DNA of 64,000 nt from Halorarius litoreus. GTDB taxonomy: Archaea; Halobacteriota; Halobacteria; Halobacteriales; Haloarculaceae. Numbering within the stretch: the first letter of the stretch is position 1; each line of letters opens with the position of its first letter. The stretch covers positions 2,418,001 through 2,482,000 of the forward strand of contig NZ_CP101454.1 of the NCBI RefSeq assembly GCF_024362405.1. The letters are read 5' to 3'. Shown here piece by piece: positions 36,424-45,327 of the stretch. Position numbers and translations under genes: made by a program. The notes beneath the pieces are model-generated. The model worked only from the letters and a program-made list of their open reading frames with translations. It ran no database searches and was not told the origin of the DNA.

Positions 36424-36703
36424 GGTCGCCTCTGTGCCACTCGCCAGATGCCCGGCGCTCCCGTGCCAGGTACCGTCCGGATAGGGTCGTCGCGAGTGGC
36501 ACGTGAGAGACAGCAAACAGGTGGCTTGAGTGTCGCCCGCGTTTCGAGATTCGACTGGTAAACTGACTGGACAGCCACGCTAACCGACAGTTTTCCTCGA
36601 ACCGCTCACCGCTGAACGGAAGTGGGTGTCTGCGGCAGGGGTCGCAGCTCCACCGGCCGGTCGAAAGAGTGGTTTCAAGTCCGGCGACGCGGAACCACGA
36701 GGT

Positions 36704-37948
36704 ATGAACGCTGGAGACCGGGTTCGCGTCGAGCGCGACGACGTGACCTACGAGGGCGTGTTGATGCCCTCGACGACCGCCGACCACCTTGTCGTCAAGC
36801 TCGACGGCGGCTACAACGTCGGCATCGACCGCGCGGACGCCGACACGGAGCTGCTGGAATCGGACGTGTACGACGTGGAGAGTGCGAGCGAGGCCGACGA
36901 CAGCTCCGAAGTCGAGTTCGACGAGGACCTCCCGACGATTTCACTCATCTCTACAGGGGGGACCATCGCCTCGACCGTGGACTATCGAACGGGAGCCGTC
37001 ACGGCGCAGTTCGACGCCGAGGACGTCCTCAGAGCCGTTCCGGACCTCGCGGGCCGGGCGAACTACCGCGGTCGGGTCGTCGCCAACATCCTCTCGGAGA
37101 ACATGGACCCGACCATCTGGCGGGAACTCGCCGAGGCTGTCCACGAGGAGATCGAAGCGGGTGCCGACGGCGTGGTCGTCATGCACGGGACGGACACGAT
37201 GCAGTACACCGCGAGCGTGCTCGCGTTCATGCTCGACCTGCCCGTGCCCGTCGTCTTCACGGGGAGCCAGCGCTCCGCCGACCGGCCCTCCTCGGACAAC
37301 GTGATGAACGCCGTCTGTGCCGTGGAGGCCGCGAAAGCCGACTGCGCGGAGGTCATGGTCTGTATGCACGCTTCCGAGGCGGACGATGCCTGCGCGCTCC
37401 ACCGCGGGACGAGAGTGCGAAAGAACCACACCTCGCGGCGCGACGCCTTCGAGACCGTGGGTGCGGAGCCCCTCGGGGAGGTCGACTACGACAGCGAGGC
37501 GGTCACGTTCCGCCGCGAGTACCAGTCGCGCGGCGAGGTCGACCTGGACATCGCCCCCGACCTCGACCCCGAGGTAGAACTGCTGAAGTTCGCGCCGGGG
37601 ATGGACCCTGCGATGCTCGAATCCCTGGCCGGAAAATCGGGCCTCGTCATCGAGGGGACGGGCCTCGGCCACGTCCACACGGACCTCATCCCGACCCTCG
37701 AGGCGATGGTCGACGACGGCACGACGGTCGTGATGACCTCGCAGTGTCTGGAGGGGCGAGTCTGTGACCGCGTGTACGACACCGGGCGCGACCTGCTCGA
37801 CGCGGGCGTCGTCGAGGGTGAAGACACCCTGCCCGGCACCGCGTACGTCAAGCTCATGTGGGTGCTGGCGAACGCCGACTCGGTCCCGGAGGCGATGCGG
37901 ACGGACCTCGCCGGCGAGATACAGGACCGCTCGACGCCCTGGCAGTAA
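36704..37948 (+). CDS. gatD: Glutamyl-tRNA(Gln) amidotransferase subunit D
   Basis: 414 residues from ATG 36704 (MNAGDRVRVERDDVTYEGVL). The N-terminal Sm-like/SH3 domain (~1-60) is followed by a type-1 asparaginase fold with STGGTIAS at 83-90 and HGTDTMQYTAS at 161-171, which hold the catalytic threonines and aspartate. GatD liberates ammonia from Gln or Asn for GatE, which amidates Glu-tRNA(Gln). gatE is not in the window. Its stop TAA shares one base with the following ATG. Confidence 0.95.
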   Translation: MNAGDRVRVERDDVTYEGVLMPSTTADHLVVKLDGGYNVGIDRADADTELLESDVYDVESASEADDSSEVEFDEDLPTISLISTGGTIASTVDYRTGAVTAQFDAEDVLRAVPDLAGRANYRGRVVANILSENMDPTIWRELAEAVHEEIEAGADGVVVMHGTDTMQYTASVLAFMLDLPVPVVFTGSQRSADRPSSDNVMNAVCAVEAAKADCAEVMVCMHASEADDACALHRGTRVRKNHTSRRDAFETVGAEPLGEVDYDSEAVTFRREYQSRGEVDLDIAPDLDPEVELLKFAPGMDPAMLESLAGKSGLVIEGTGLGHVHTDLIPTLEAMVDDGTTVVMTSQCLEGRVCDRVYDTGRDLLDAGVVEGEDTLPGTAYVKLMWVLANADSVPEAMRTDLAGEIQDRSTPWQ

Positions 37949-38838
37949 TGGACCTCACGATTCGCCCTGCGGAACATGACGACTACGATGCGGTCGCCGC
38001 GTTCACCGAGAACACCTGGCCTGACCGCGACGGCGGCGACTACATCCCACGGGTGTTCCACGACTGGATCGACACGCCCGACACCGAGACGTTCGTCCTC
38101 GCAGGCGAAGACGACCTCGCGGGCATCTGCCAGGGTGCGATGCTCACCGACCACGAGGCGTGGGCCCAGGGGATGCGCGTCAACCCCGACTTCCGGGGTC
38201 AGCGCGTCTCCCCGCAGCTGACGTACGCCGTCTTCGACTGGGCGCGCGAACAGGGCGCGACCGTCTGCCGGAACATGGTGTTCTCGTGGAATCAGGCCGG
38301 GCTGGGTCAGTCGCGCTCGGTCGGGTTCGAGCCCGCCACGGAGTTCCGGTGGGCGACACCGACACCGGACCCCGAGGCCGAGTCGGAATTCGATGTCACA
38401 GACGACCCTGCGGCCGCGTGGTCGTGCTTCCAACGGAGCGACGCGGCCCGCCACCTTCGGGGACTCGCGCTCGACCTCGACGAGACCTACGCGGTCGCGG
38501 AACTCACGCGCGAGCGCTTGTTCCGCGCGGCCGACGAGGAGCGCGTCTTCGCCGTCCGCGACGACGACGGCACTCGGGCGATGTCGTTCCGGACGCGAAC
38601 CCAACGCTACGGCGACGAGACGACGTACGCAGAGTACGGCGTGGGAGCCTGGGAGGACGTGGAGAGCGCCCGCGCGCTGTTCGCGGCCATCGCCCGCGAC
38701 GCCGCCGATCTCGACGCCGACGAGACACGCGTGTTCATCCCCGAGACCGTCCGGCACGTCTCGGACGTAGCTCGCGTCCGTGCCGGGTTCTCAGACGAAC
38801 CGGACTTCGTCCTCGAGGCCGACCTCACCGGCCGGTAG
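37948..38838 (+). CDS. GNAT-family N-acetyltransferase
   Basis: 296 residues from ATG 37948 (MDLTIRPAEHDDYDAVAAFT). It overlaps the gatD stop by one base. A GNAT domain lies at ~1-150 with acetyl-CoA-binding-like MRVNPDFRGQRVSPQLTYAV; a second half may be a divergent repeat (EYGVGAWEDVESARALFAA). The substrate is unknown. Operon position with gatD may be incidental. Confidence 0.85.
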   Translation: MDLTIRPAEHDDYDAVAAFTENTWPDRDGGDYIPRVFHDWIDTPDTETFVLAGEDDLAGICQGAMLTDHEAWAQGMRVNPDFRGQRVSPQLTYAVFDWAREQGATVCRNMVFSWNQAGLGQSRSVGFEPATEFRWATPTPDPEAESEFDVTDDPAAAWSCFQRSDAARHLRGLALDLDETYAVAELTRERLFRAADEERVFAVRDDDGTRAMSFRTRTQRYGDETTYAEYGVGAWEDVESARALFAAIARDAADLDADETRVFIPETVRHVSDVARVRAGFSDEPDFVLEADLTGR

Positions 38839-39219
38839 TCAGGGACCGAGTTCGCCGAGTGTGAGCTCGGGACCGTCGTACACCGAGACGTGGTACGTCT
38901 CCCGCTTCTCGACCGTCCAGTTCGCCGTCTCGGTCGGCCCGTCTGGGAGGAACGCGGTCACCTCGTACGTGCCCGGCGACGTGAACACGCCCCGGCGCGT
39001 CGGCTGCTCGGGTTGTTCGCCCGCGAAGTTCGCTGCCAGCTCGACCGTCTCGTCGAACGCCTGCTCTCCCCGCTCGTTCCAGATGCGGACCGTCAGCTCG
39101 CGACGGTCACTGGTGAAGTTGCGAAAGCGGAGGTCTTCGGGGTCGCTACCGATACACCCGGCGAGACCTGCGAGGCTCGCCGCCGTGACACCCAGCACGG
39201 ACCGACGGGTTCTTGCCAT
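38839..39219 (-). CDS. Tat-dependent lipoprotein
   Basis: 126 residues from ATG 39219 (MARTRRSVLGVTAASLAGLA). Twin arginine (RTRRSVLG) plus lipobox LAGC give a lipid-anchored extracellular protein. The mature part has alternating strands typical of Ig-like folds (RNFTSDRRELTVRIWNERGE). ATG 39219 shares one base with the stop of the upstream lipoprotein gene, so the two are translationally coupled. Confidence 0.75.
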   Translation of the reverse strand: MARTRRSVLGVTAASLAGLAGCIGSDPEDLRFRNFTSDRRELTVRIWNERGEQAFDETVELAANFAGEQPEQPTRRGVFTSPGTYEVTAFLPDGPTETANWTVEKRETYHVSVYDGPELTLGELGP

Positions 39220-39653
39220 CAGAACAGCCCGCACTCTCCCGCCGGTGGGTCGGTCGTCCCGGCGAACACCATATCGGTTATCGCCAGCCACAGCCCCTTC
39301 ACCTCGCCGCGATAACGGAGGTATGTGTCCGGTGTCCGGATTCGGTCGGCGAGTGCGTTGGCCGCCTCGGGCACCTCGTCGCAGGTGCGGTAGCCGCCGT
39401 CGAGCGCCTTCTCCACGAGCCGCCGTTCCGGGGCAGAGAGGTCGCGGTAGCGAAGCATCTGGTGGCTGGGGCGTTCATATGTGGGGGGCGTCGACTCGGC
39501 GGGCGTCGCCGTCGCGGTTGGTGTCTCGTCTGGTTCGCCGACGGCGATGGTGACGCCGTCGGGCATGCCGTCGAGCACCGAACAGCCGGCGAGCGCGGCG
39601 AGGATCACGAGACCGCCGGCTGTCCGGGCGAGTACGTCGCGTCTGGAGGGCAT
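39219..39653 (-). CDS. Tat-dependent lipoprotein, second of a coupled pair
   Basis: 144 residues from ATG 39653 (MPSRRDVLARTAGGLVILAA). Tat motif SRRDVLART and lipobox LAGC. A Thr/Pro-rich stalk (ETPTATATPAEST) precedes a ~95-residue domain with two cysteines that may pair (TCDEVPEAAN and GECGLF). Function unknown. Reads into the 38839-39219 gene. Confidence 0.75.
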   Translation of the reverse strand: MPSRRDVLARTAGGLVILAALAGCSVLDGMPDGVTIAVGEPDETPTATATPAESTPPTYERPSHQMLRYRDLSAPERRLVEKALDGGYRTCDEVPEAANALADRIRTPDTYLRYRGEVKGLWLAITDMVFAGTTDPPAGECGLF

Positions 39654-39691
39654 CGGTGGGCGTTTTCTGCCCACCGGTAAGTGCTTTCTCC

Positions 39692-39970
39692 TCAGCCGCC
39701 CGAAACAGGCGGGAACAGCGCGAGCTGGTCGCCCTCCTCGAGGACGGTGTCGTACCCCTCGTCCGTCACGAACGGGTTGTGGTCGTTCCGGAGGACGCGG
39801 ATGTGGTCGCGGAGTTCGCCCTCCTCGGTCAGCACCTCCTGCTGGAGCTCGGGGTGCGCCTCCAGCAACTGGTCGAAGGCGTCACGGAACGTGTCGCCCG
39901 GTCCCGCCGCGACCTCGACCTCCTTCGTCCCCGCCGCCTCGGCGAGATTGGCGAAGAGCTTCCACTTCAT
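39692..39970 (-). CDS. samp1: Ubiquitin-like small archaeal modifier SAMP1
   Basis: 92 residues from ATG 39970 (MKWKLFANLAEAAGTKEVEV). Beta-grasp MoaD/ThiS family, ending LALFPPVSGG. The C-terminal diglycine is adenylated by UbaA and attached to lysines (sampylation) or supplies sulfur for molybdopterin. The upstream frame to 40084 is a shadow of the acyl-CoA dehydrogenase. Similar to Haloferax SAMP1 throughout (MEWKLFADLAEVAG start, same end). Confidence 0.92.
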   Translation of the reverse strand: MKWKLFANLAEAAGTKEVEVAAGPGDTFRDAFDQLLEAHPELQQEVLTEEGELRDHIRVLRNDHNPFVTDEGYDTVLEEGDQLALFPPVSGG

Positions 39971-39995
39971 ATCGGGTGCAAGCGGTGGCGCGGGC

Positions 39996-41129
39996 TTAGG
40001 GGTTCCGCCCCGCGAACACGGCATCTGCGTGCGCGTCGCGGTGCCCCTCGTTCGGCCCGCCAGCGATAGTGAGGAGTTTCGCATCCCGAAGGTAGCGCTC
40101 GACGGGCCGCTCGGTCGTGTAGCCGATACCCCCCAACAGTTGCATCGCCTCGTTGGCGTTCTCGACCGCCGCCTCGGTCGCCGTAATCTTGGCCGTCGGC
40201 ATCGCCCGCGACAGGTCCTCGCCGCGGTCGGCGAGGTCGGCCGCCCGGAGCGTCGTCAGCCGGGCGGTGTCGACGCGCCGGGCCATCCGCTCGACGGTCC
40301 ACCGCACCCCCTGTTTGTCGGCGAGTGGGCCGCCGTGCTGCTCGCGCGTCGAGACGTGGTCGGCGGCCGCCTCCAGCGCGGCGCGAGCGATGCCGACACC
40401 GCGGGCGGGGACGTTGATGCCGTTCGCGACGGCACCACGCTCGACGTAGCCCTCGCCGACCGTGCCGACGACCCGGTCGTCCGGCACGCGCACGTCGTCG
40501 AGCGTCACACGGCAGGTCGGCACCGTCCGCGCGCCGAGCGTGTCCCACTCCCGGTCGACGTGGAGGTCGGTGGCGTCGACGAGGAACGCCGTGACGTTCT
40601 CTGGCCACTCGCCGCCCGTCTTCGCGTACACCAGCACCACGTCGGCCTCCCGGACGTTCGTCACCCAGCGCTTGTGGCCCGAGAGCACCCACTCGTCGCC
40701 CTCGCGTTCGGCGGTCGTCTCCAGCCGGGACTTGTCGCTGCCGGCCTCGTCCTCCGAGAGCCCGAGCGCCGCGACGGTATCGAACCGGGCCATCGCGGGG
40801 AGCCAGCGGTCGCGCTGGGCGTCGGTGCCGAACCGCTGGATGAGCTGGGCGACCCCGAGGTGGAGGTTGAGTGCTGCGGCGACGGGCATCAGCGCGGCCG
40901 CCAGCTCCTCGGTGACGAGCGAGAGGGCGACGTAACCACGCCCACAACCGCCGTAATCCTCGTCGAGCGTGAGCCCAGTCCACCGCTTCTCGCCGAGGTC
41001 CGCGAGGATACCTCTTGGATAGCTCGCCGTTCGGTCGAGGTCCCCCGCGACGGGCTCGATGCGCTCGGCGGCGAACGCCCGGGCGTCGTCTCGGAGGGTT
41101 CGTTGGGCCTCCGTGAGCGTGAATCGCAT
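39996..41129 (-). CDS. Acyl-CoA dehydrogenase
   Basis: 377 residues from ATG 41129 (MRFTLTEAQRTLRDDARAFA). FAD-dependent family: GLTLDEDYGGCGRGYVAL, SEDEAGSDKSRLETTAE, LSGHKRWVTN, and the C-terminal QLLGGIGYTTERPVERYLRD. It oxidises acyl-CoA in beta-oxidation or branched amino-acid degradation; the precise substrate is not evident. It is monocistronic. Confidence 0.92.
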   Translation of the reverse strand: MRFTLTEAQRTLRDDARAFAAERIEPVAGDLDRTASYPRGILADLGEKRWTGLTLDEDYGGCGRGYVALSLVTEELAAALMPVAAALNLHLGVAQLIQRFGTDAQRDRWLPAMARFDTVAALGLSEDEAGSDKSRLETTAEREGDEWVLSGHKRWVTNVREADVVLVYAKTGGEWPENVTAFLVDATDLHVDREWDTLGARTVPTCRVTLDDVRVPDDRVVGTVGEGYVERGAVANGINVPARGVGIARAALEAAADHVSTREQHGGPLADKQGVRWTVERMARRVDTARLTTLRAADLADRGEDLSRAMPTAKITATEAAVENANEAMQLLGGIGYTTERPVERYLRDAKLLTIAGGPNEGHRDAHADAVFAGRNP

Positions 41130-41288
41130 GGCGGGTGGGGGTACCCGAGCCACATCAAGCCGTGGGGTAGGTCGGTTCCGTAACTGGACGGTTCCGCACC
41201 GGGAGCTGCCGACTACGAACCCGTGACACTACGATAGCTGTTTGACCTATCCATATTTCTATAGCTCCCACGCTCGATTGACGCCTGT

Positions 41289-41717
41289 ATGTCCCCAATC
41301 ACACGCAGCCCCCGACTCGTCGGTCGTCCCCTAAGTGCGGCGGCCGTCGTCGTCGCGGCGGCCCTCCTCGCGACGCTCGTCGCACGGGAGGTGGCCGCCG
41401 CGAACGCGTATCTCCGAATCGAACACGCCCTGCCGACGTACGACGGGTCGATGGGTGCGGTGTTCCTCGCCGGTGCAACCGCGCTCGTCGTGCTGGCGGG
41501 GCTGGCGGCGCTCGTCGACGCTGGCGTTCTCCCGGCGCTCTCGCTCGCGGCCGCACCTGTCTTCGGCTGGGCCGTCAACCACTACGCCGTCCCCGTCGCC
41601 CCCCACTACGCGGTGACCTACCCGGTCGAGGTGGCACTGCTGTACGGTGTCGCCTTCGGTACGGTCGGCTACCTCGTCGGCCGCGGGTTCCGCCACGGCA
41701 TCGCTGCGGCACGCTGA
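41289..41717 (+). CDS. Small haloarchaeal membrane protein
   Basis: 142 residues with about four membrane segments: AAAVVVAAALLATLV, AVFLAGATALVVLAGLAALV, VLPALSLAAAPVFGWAV and VALLYGVAFGTVGYLVG. No motif was recognised. Confidence 0.65.
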   Translation: MSPITRSPRLVGRPLSAAAVVVAAALLATLVAREVAAANAYLRIEHALPTYDGSMGAVFLAGATALVVLAGLAALVDAGVLPALSLAAAPVFGWAVNHYAVPVAPHYAVTYPVEVALLYGVAFGTVGYLVGRGFRHGIAAAR

Positions 41718-41741
41718 GCGACGCGTCGTCTCGGGTTCGAC

Positions 41742-41882
41742 TCACTCCCCGACGATGTCCTCGTACTGCGCGCCGGTCTGTTTCAGCGTCTCCTGTCCCA
41801 CCTTTTTACTTCGTCGGGCCACCTCGCAGGCTCGGTGACCCTCCTCGTAAAAACCTGGACTAAAAACACCCGCTCGGCTCAC
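41742..41882 (-). pseudogene. Displaced copy of the ahbAB 3' end with a foreign upstream part
   Basis: Minus-strand open frame of 46 codons from GTG 41882: VSRAGVFSPGFYEEGHRACE, then VARRSKKVGQETLKQTG and on to the stop. Its last 16 codons and stop are identical at DNA level to those of the siroheme decarboxylase gene that ends at 41919. The upstream 30 codons have no counterpart there. It looks like an original gene tail pushed downstream by an integration or recombination event. Whether it is translated is unknown. Confidence 0.55.
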
Positions 41883-41970
41883 GGAGCCTCGTGGTGAACC
41901 GCGCCTGCGGCGCGGACATCACTCCCCGACGATGTCCTCGTACTGCGCGCCGGTCTGTTTCAGCGTCTCC
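41742..41970. repeat. 52-bp direct repeat (copies 41742-41793 and 41919-41970)
   Basis: Two identical 52-bp segments in the same orientation, 177 bp apart start to start. The second copy is the 3' end of the ahbAB gene. The 125-bp spacer (41794-41918) holds two short inverted repeats with 3-nt loops: GGCTC-ACG-GAGCC and CCGCGCC-TGC-GGCGCGG, plus TAAAAAC twice (41848 and 41861). Confidence 0.85.
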
Positions 41971-42953
41971 GTCGAGTAGAGCCGCTCGTGGTCGAACGGC
42001 AGGTGTTCCGAGGCGAGTTCGTCGATGACTGCGTCGACGGCCTCGGGGTCGCGGCCGTGGACCATCGTGAACAGGTTGTAGTCCCAGCCCTGGTCGGGGC
42101 GGCGCGGCCGGTGGTAGCAGAGCGTGACGTACGGGAGGCTTCCGACGGCCTCGCCGCGCGAATCGAGTTCGTCGTCGGGGACGTTCCAGACGACCATGCA
42201 GTTCGCGTCGAAGCCGGTGACGACGTGGTTGACGACGCAGCCGACGCGCTTGATACAGCCGTCGGCGAGCAGGCGGTCAACGGCGTCGAGGACGTACTCG
42301 ACGGGCGCGTCGATGGCGTCGGCCACGTCCGCGTACGGCGTCAGCGAGAGCGGGAACCCGCCCTGGATTTCGAGCAGGAGCCGGCGGTCGAAGTCCGAGA
42401 GGTCGGCCGTGGCGTTCTCGGAGATGCGCGTCGCGTTCACCTCGGTCTCGGAAAGCGACTCCCTCGCGAACCGGTCGTCGTTGACGACGGGGAACTCCAG
42501 GTCGATGTAGTAGTCCGTGAGCATCGGGAGATTGAGGACTTCACAGCCGGTGCGTTCCTCGATCTCCTCGAGGATGTGGTCGCGGGTGTCGCGCGAGCCG
42601 GCGGTAACGACGAACCACATGTTCCAGTCGTGCTCGCGCCGGTAGTTGTGGTTCACCTGCCGGTAGCCGTTGATGACCTCGGCGACCTCGTCGAACCGGT
42701 CCTCGGGCGCCTGCACCGCGGCGAGCGTCGAGGAGCCGATGACCGGGGGGTTGAGGACGGCGCCGAACCGCCGGAACACGCCGCGGTCGCGGAGCCGCTG
42801 GACGCGCTCCAGCGCCTCGTCTTCGGCGATACCGAGCGCCTCCCCGACTCGTCGGAACGGCCGCGGCTCGACCGGGAAACCGCTCTGGTAGTCGTCGATG
42901 AGGGCGGCGTCCACGTCGTCGAGCCCCGCGCGCCAGTCGCCCGTGGCAGTCAT
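41919..42953 (-). CDS. ahbAB: Siroheme decarboxylase, AhbA-AhbB-like double-domain Lrp/AsnC-fold protein
   Basis: 344 residues with an internal duplication. The first half (~10-165) has LDDVDAALIDDYQSGFPVEP and HNYRREHDWNMWFVV. The second (~185-335) has LSDFDRRLLLEIQGGFPLSL and LCYHRPRRPDQGWDYNLFTM. These are the wHTH/RAM-like modules of AhbA and AhbB. AhbA/B decarboxylates siroheme to 12,18-didecarboxysiroheme in the archaeal heme route. The fold resembles a transcription factor but the histidine-rich motifs mark the enzyme. Its 3' end is duplicated downstream. Confidence 0.85.
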   Translation of the reverse strand: MTATGDWRAGLDDVDAALIDDYQSGFPVEPRPFRRVGEALGIAEDEALERVQRLRDRGVFRRFGAVLNPPVIGSSTLAAVQAPEDRFDEVAEVINGYRQVNHNYRREHDWNMWFVVTAGSRDTRDHILEEIEERTGCEVLNLPMLTDYYIDLEFPVVNDDRFARESLSETEVNATRISENATADLSDFDRRLLLEIQGGFPLSLTPYADVADAIDAPVEYVLDAVDRLLADGCIKRVGCVVNHVVTGFDANCMVVWNVPDDELDSRGEAVGSLPYVTLCYHRPRRPDQGWDYNLFTMVHGRDPEAVDAVIDELASEHLPFDHERLYSTETLKQTGAQYEDIVGE

Positions 42954-43067
42954 TGGCCGGAGTACGGGGCGGCCGAGGGTATCGCTTTCGTTCGCGGAGC
43001 GGCGTCAGCTCTCACCGGATGAGAACCAGGGCTGGGTGATATCCCCGTACGGGCTCTCTCTGTACGC

Positions 43068-43958
43068 ATGGGCTCTGAACTCGGAGGTGAAACGGGTCGT
43101 ACCGTCGACGAGGTCCACAGGGAGTCGCCAGCCGAGGGCCACTGGCGAACGTTCGCTACCTTCGTGGCGGGGACGCTCGCGTTCTCCTGGGGGCTGTGGA
43201 CGCTCCTGCTGTTCGAGGTGGTGCCGTCGTCGCTGACGGTTCCACTCATCATGCTCGGCGGGTTCGGCCCGTTCGTCGGTGCCGTGATTGCCCTCCGTCG
43301 GTCCGGCCGGAGCGTCCGCGAGTGGCTCCGCTCGAACCTGCGCTATCGCATCCCGCTGCGCTGGTACGCGCTCGCGCTCGTCCTGCCGCTGGTGTTCATC
43401 GTCGTCGCGAGCGTCGGCTACGTCACCGTCTTCGACGGCGCCTACGCACTCGGAGACGTCCCCCCGCTGTGGCTGTTCCCGCTCGGCCTTGCGCTGACGT
43501 TCTTCCTCGGCGGCGGACAAGAGGAACTGGGCTGGCGCGGGTTCGCACAGCCGGCGCTTCAGGACGGCCTCTCGGCGTTCTCGGCCAGCCTGCTCGTCGG
43601 CGTCGTCTGGTTCGTGTGGCACGTCCCGCTGTTCTTCGTCCCCGGCAGCTCACAGGCCGGCGTCCCGATGCTCCCGTACGCGGTCGGCGTCGTCGCCACG
43701 GCGGTCGTACTCACGTGGCTCTACAACGCAACCGGGAGCCTCCTCGTCCCGTGGCTGTACCACGCCAGCGTCAACCCCGCCGGCGGGTACTTCCTCGCGG
43801 GCACAGACGGTCTCCAGACGGTCGCCGGCTACGGCTCGTACACGCTGCTCGTCGTCGGCGTCGCGCTCGTCCTGCTCGTCCACTACGGCCCGGCGGACCT
43901 CGCGGCCCGTACCCGTGTGCGGCTCGCCGATCTGGTGGAAACCGCCGCTCCCGGCTGA
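43068..43958 (+). CDS. CPBP-family intramembrane metalloprotease
   Basis: 296 residues with about seven membrane segments. Abi/CPBP motifs: EELGWRG (EExxxR), WFVWHVPLF (FxxxH), and a later HASVN (HxxxN). The family includes CAAX-processing proteases and bacteriocin-immunity proteins; substrate unknown. Monocistronic, 110 nt after the divergent ahbAB gene. Confidence 0.88.
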   Translation: MGSELGGETGRTVDEVHRESPAEGHWRTFATFVAGTLAFSWGLWTLLLFEVVPSSLTVPLIMLGGFGPFVGAVIALRRSGRSVREWLRSNLRYRIPLRWYALALVLPLVFIVVASVGYVTVFDGAYALGDVPPLWLFPLGLALTFFLGGGQEELGWRGFAQPALQDGLSAFSASLLVGVVWFVWHVPLFFVPGSSQAGVPMLPYAVGVVATAVVLTWLYNATGSLLVPWLYHASVNPAGGYFLAGTDGLQTVAGYGSYTLLVVGVALVLLVHYGPADLAARTRVRLADLVETAAPG

Positions 43959-44043
43959 GTCGCCACGGCCGACCCAGCGTCCGGGGTACCGCCTCGGCCG
44001 GCGGCTGTTGCCTTTTTGTGCACGCGTGTCGACACGACAGCCG

Positions 44044-45327
44044 ATGTACCTGCTCCGGTTCCTCCGCGACGGCGACTGGGCCGCCGTCGGCGGCTACCTC
44101 CTCTACGTCGGCTTGCTGGCCGGTGGCTACTACTACAACGTCACGTTCGTCCAGCTCGGCGTGCTCGACCTCGGAACGCGACTGGTGGGGCTCTCGCGGC
44201 CCGCGGTCTCGACGGCGATGGCCGGGCTCGCGCTCGTTACGGCCGGCGTCGCCATCGGGTCGGGCGTCTGGATGGACCGCTCGGGGACCAGCCGCGACCT
44301 GTTCGCTCGCCTTCGCCTGACGTTCGGCGTCGTCGTCGTCCAGTTTCTCGTCGCGCTCGTCGCCCCGCACATCCGCTCAGTGCCGGTGTTCCTCCTCTGG
44401 CTCGCCGTCTCCGGCGTCACCATCGGGCTCGCCGTGCCCGTCGCGTTCAGTCTCATGGTCGACTTCGTGCCCGTCCCCGACCGGGGGTACGCGGCCGCAG
44501 CGGCCGCCGGCGGTGCGTTCTTCGCCGCCGCGCTCTACCCGCTGGAGTGGCGCATCGGCGCGTTCAGCACGGTCATGGTCGTCGCGATGCTCCCCGCGCT
44601 TCCGCTCTTGGGCGCGGCTGCGTATGGCAAACTCGGGTTCGTGAACGATCTCGCGGCCCGCGGTCAGCCGTACGCCGACGGGCGGTTCACTCGGGGTGGC
44701 GCGTCGCTCCCGATCACCAGCATCCGGTTCCTCTCGTTTCTCGTCCTCCTGTTCGGCGTATTCTTCGTCGACAGTTTCGGCTTCCTCCGCATCGTCGAGG
44801 AGCCGGCGCTCGTCGAGGCGTCGTGGCAGTCACCCGACCTCGGGGTCCACGCCACCATCGCCGTCGTCCACCTCGTCGGCGCGGGGATGGCCGGCGTCCT
44901 CTATGCGAACTTCGAGGAGGAGTGGCTGTTCCTCTGGACGTTCGCCGTCTTCGCCGTCACCCACCTCCTCTACGCGGTCGGGTTCCTCCAGGGGCCCATC
45001 GCCCGCGGTGGACTCGCCGAACCGCTGTTCTACGCGCTCGCCGTCTCCTTCTACACGACGCTCAACTTCGCGCTGTGGCCCGACACCGCGACGCCCGAGG
45101 GGGTCGGGACTCGCGCCGCCGTCGGTGTCGGCGCGGCGTGGCTCGCCACGTTCCTCTCGACGGCGCTCGCGCTCTACCTGAAGGGGACGGGCCTGTCGGT
45201 CCCCGAGCACTTCGACCTCGTGAACGCGCTCGCGCTCCTCCTGTTGCTCGCGACGCTCGCCATGCTCTACGTCCGTCGGGCCGCGCGTGCCGTCGGTGCG
45301 TCGGGGGAGGTGGTCGCGTGGAGGTGA
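44044..45327 (+). CDS. MFS-like multi-pass transporter
   Basis: 427 residues from ATG 44044 (MYLLRFLRDGDWAAVGGYLL). About eleven membrane segments. MFS-like features include GSGVWMDRSGTSRDLFARLR between helices 2 and 3 and AVSGVTIGLAVPVAFSLMVD. The substrate is not identifiable. The upstream frame lies in the CPBP gene. The last nucleotides overlap the next gene by 10 nt. Confidence 0.8.
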   Translation: MYLLRFLRDGDWAAVGGYLLYVGLLAGGYYYNVTFVQLGVLDLGTRLVGLSRPAVSTAMAGLALVTAGVAIGSGVWMDRSGTSRDLFARLRLTFGVVVVQFLVALVAPHIRSVPVFLLWLAVSGVTIGLAVPVAFSLMVDFVPVPDRGYAAAAAAGGAFFAAALYPLEWRIGAFSTVMVVAMLPALPLLGAAAYGKLGFVNDLAARGQPYADGRFTRGGASLPITSIRFLSFLVLLFGVFFVDSFGFLRIVEEPALVEASWQSPDLGVHATIAVVHLVGAGMAGVLYANFEEEWLFLWTFAVFAVTHLLYAVGFLQGPIARGGLAEPLFYALAVSFYTTLNFALWPDTATPEGVGTRAAVGVGAAWLATFLSTALALYLKGTGLSVPEHFDLVNALALLLLLATLAMLYVRRAARAVGASGEVVAWR

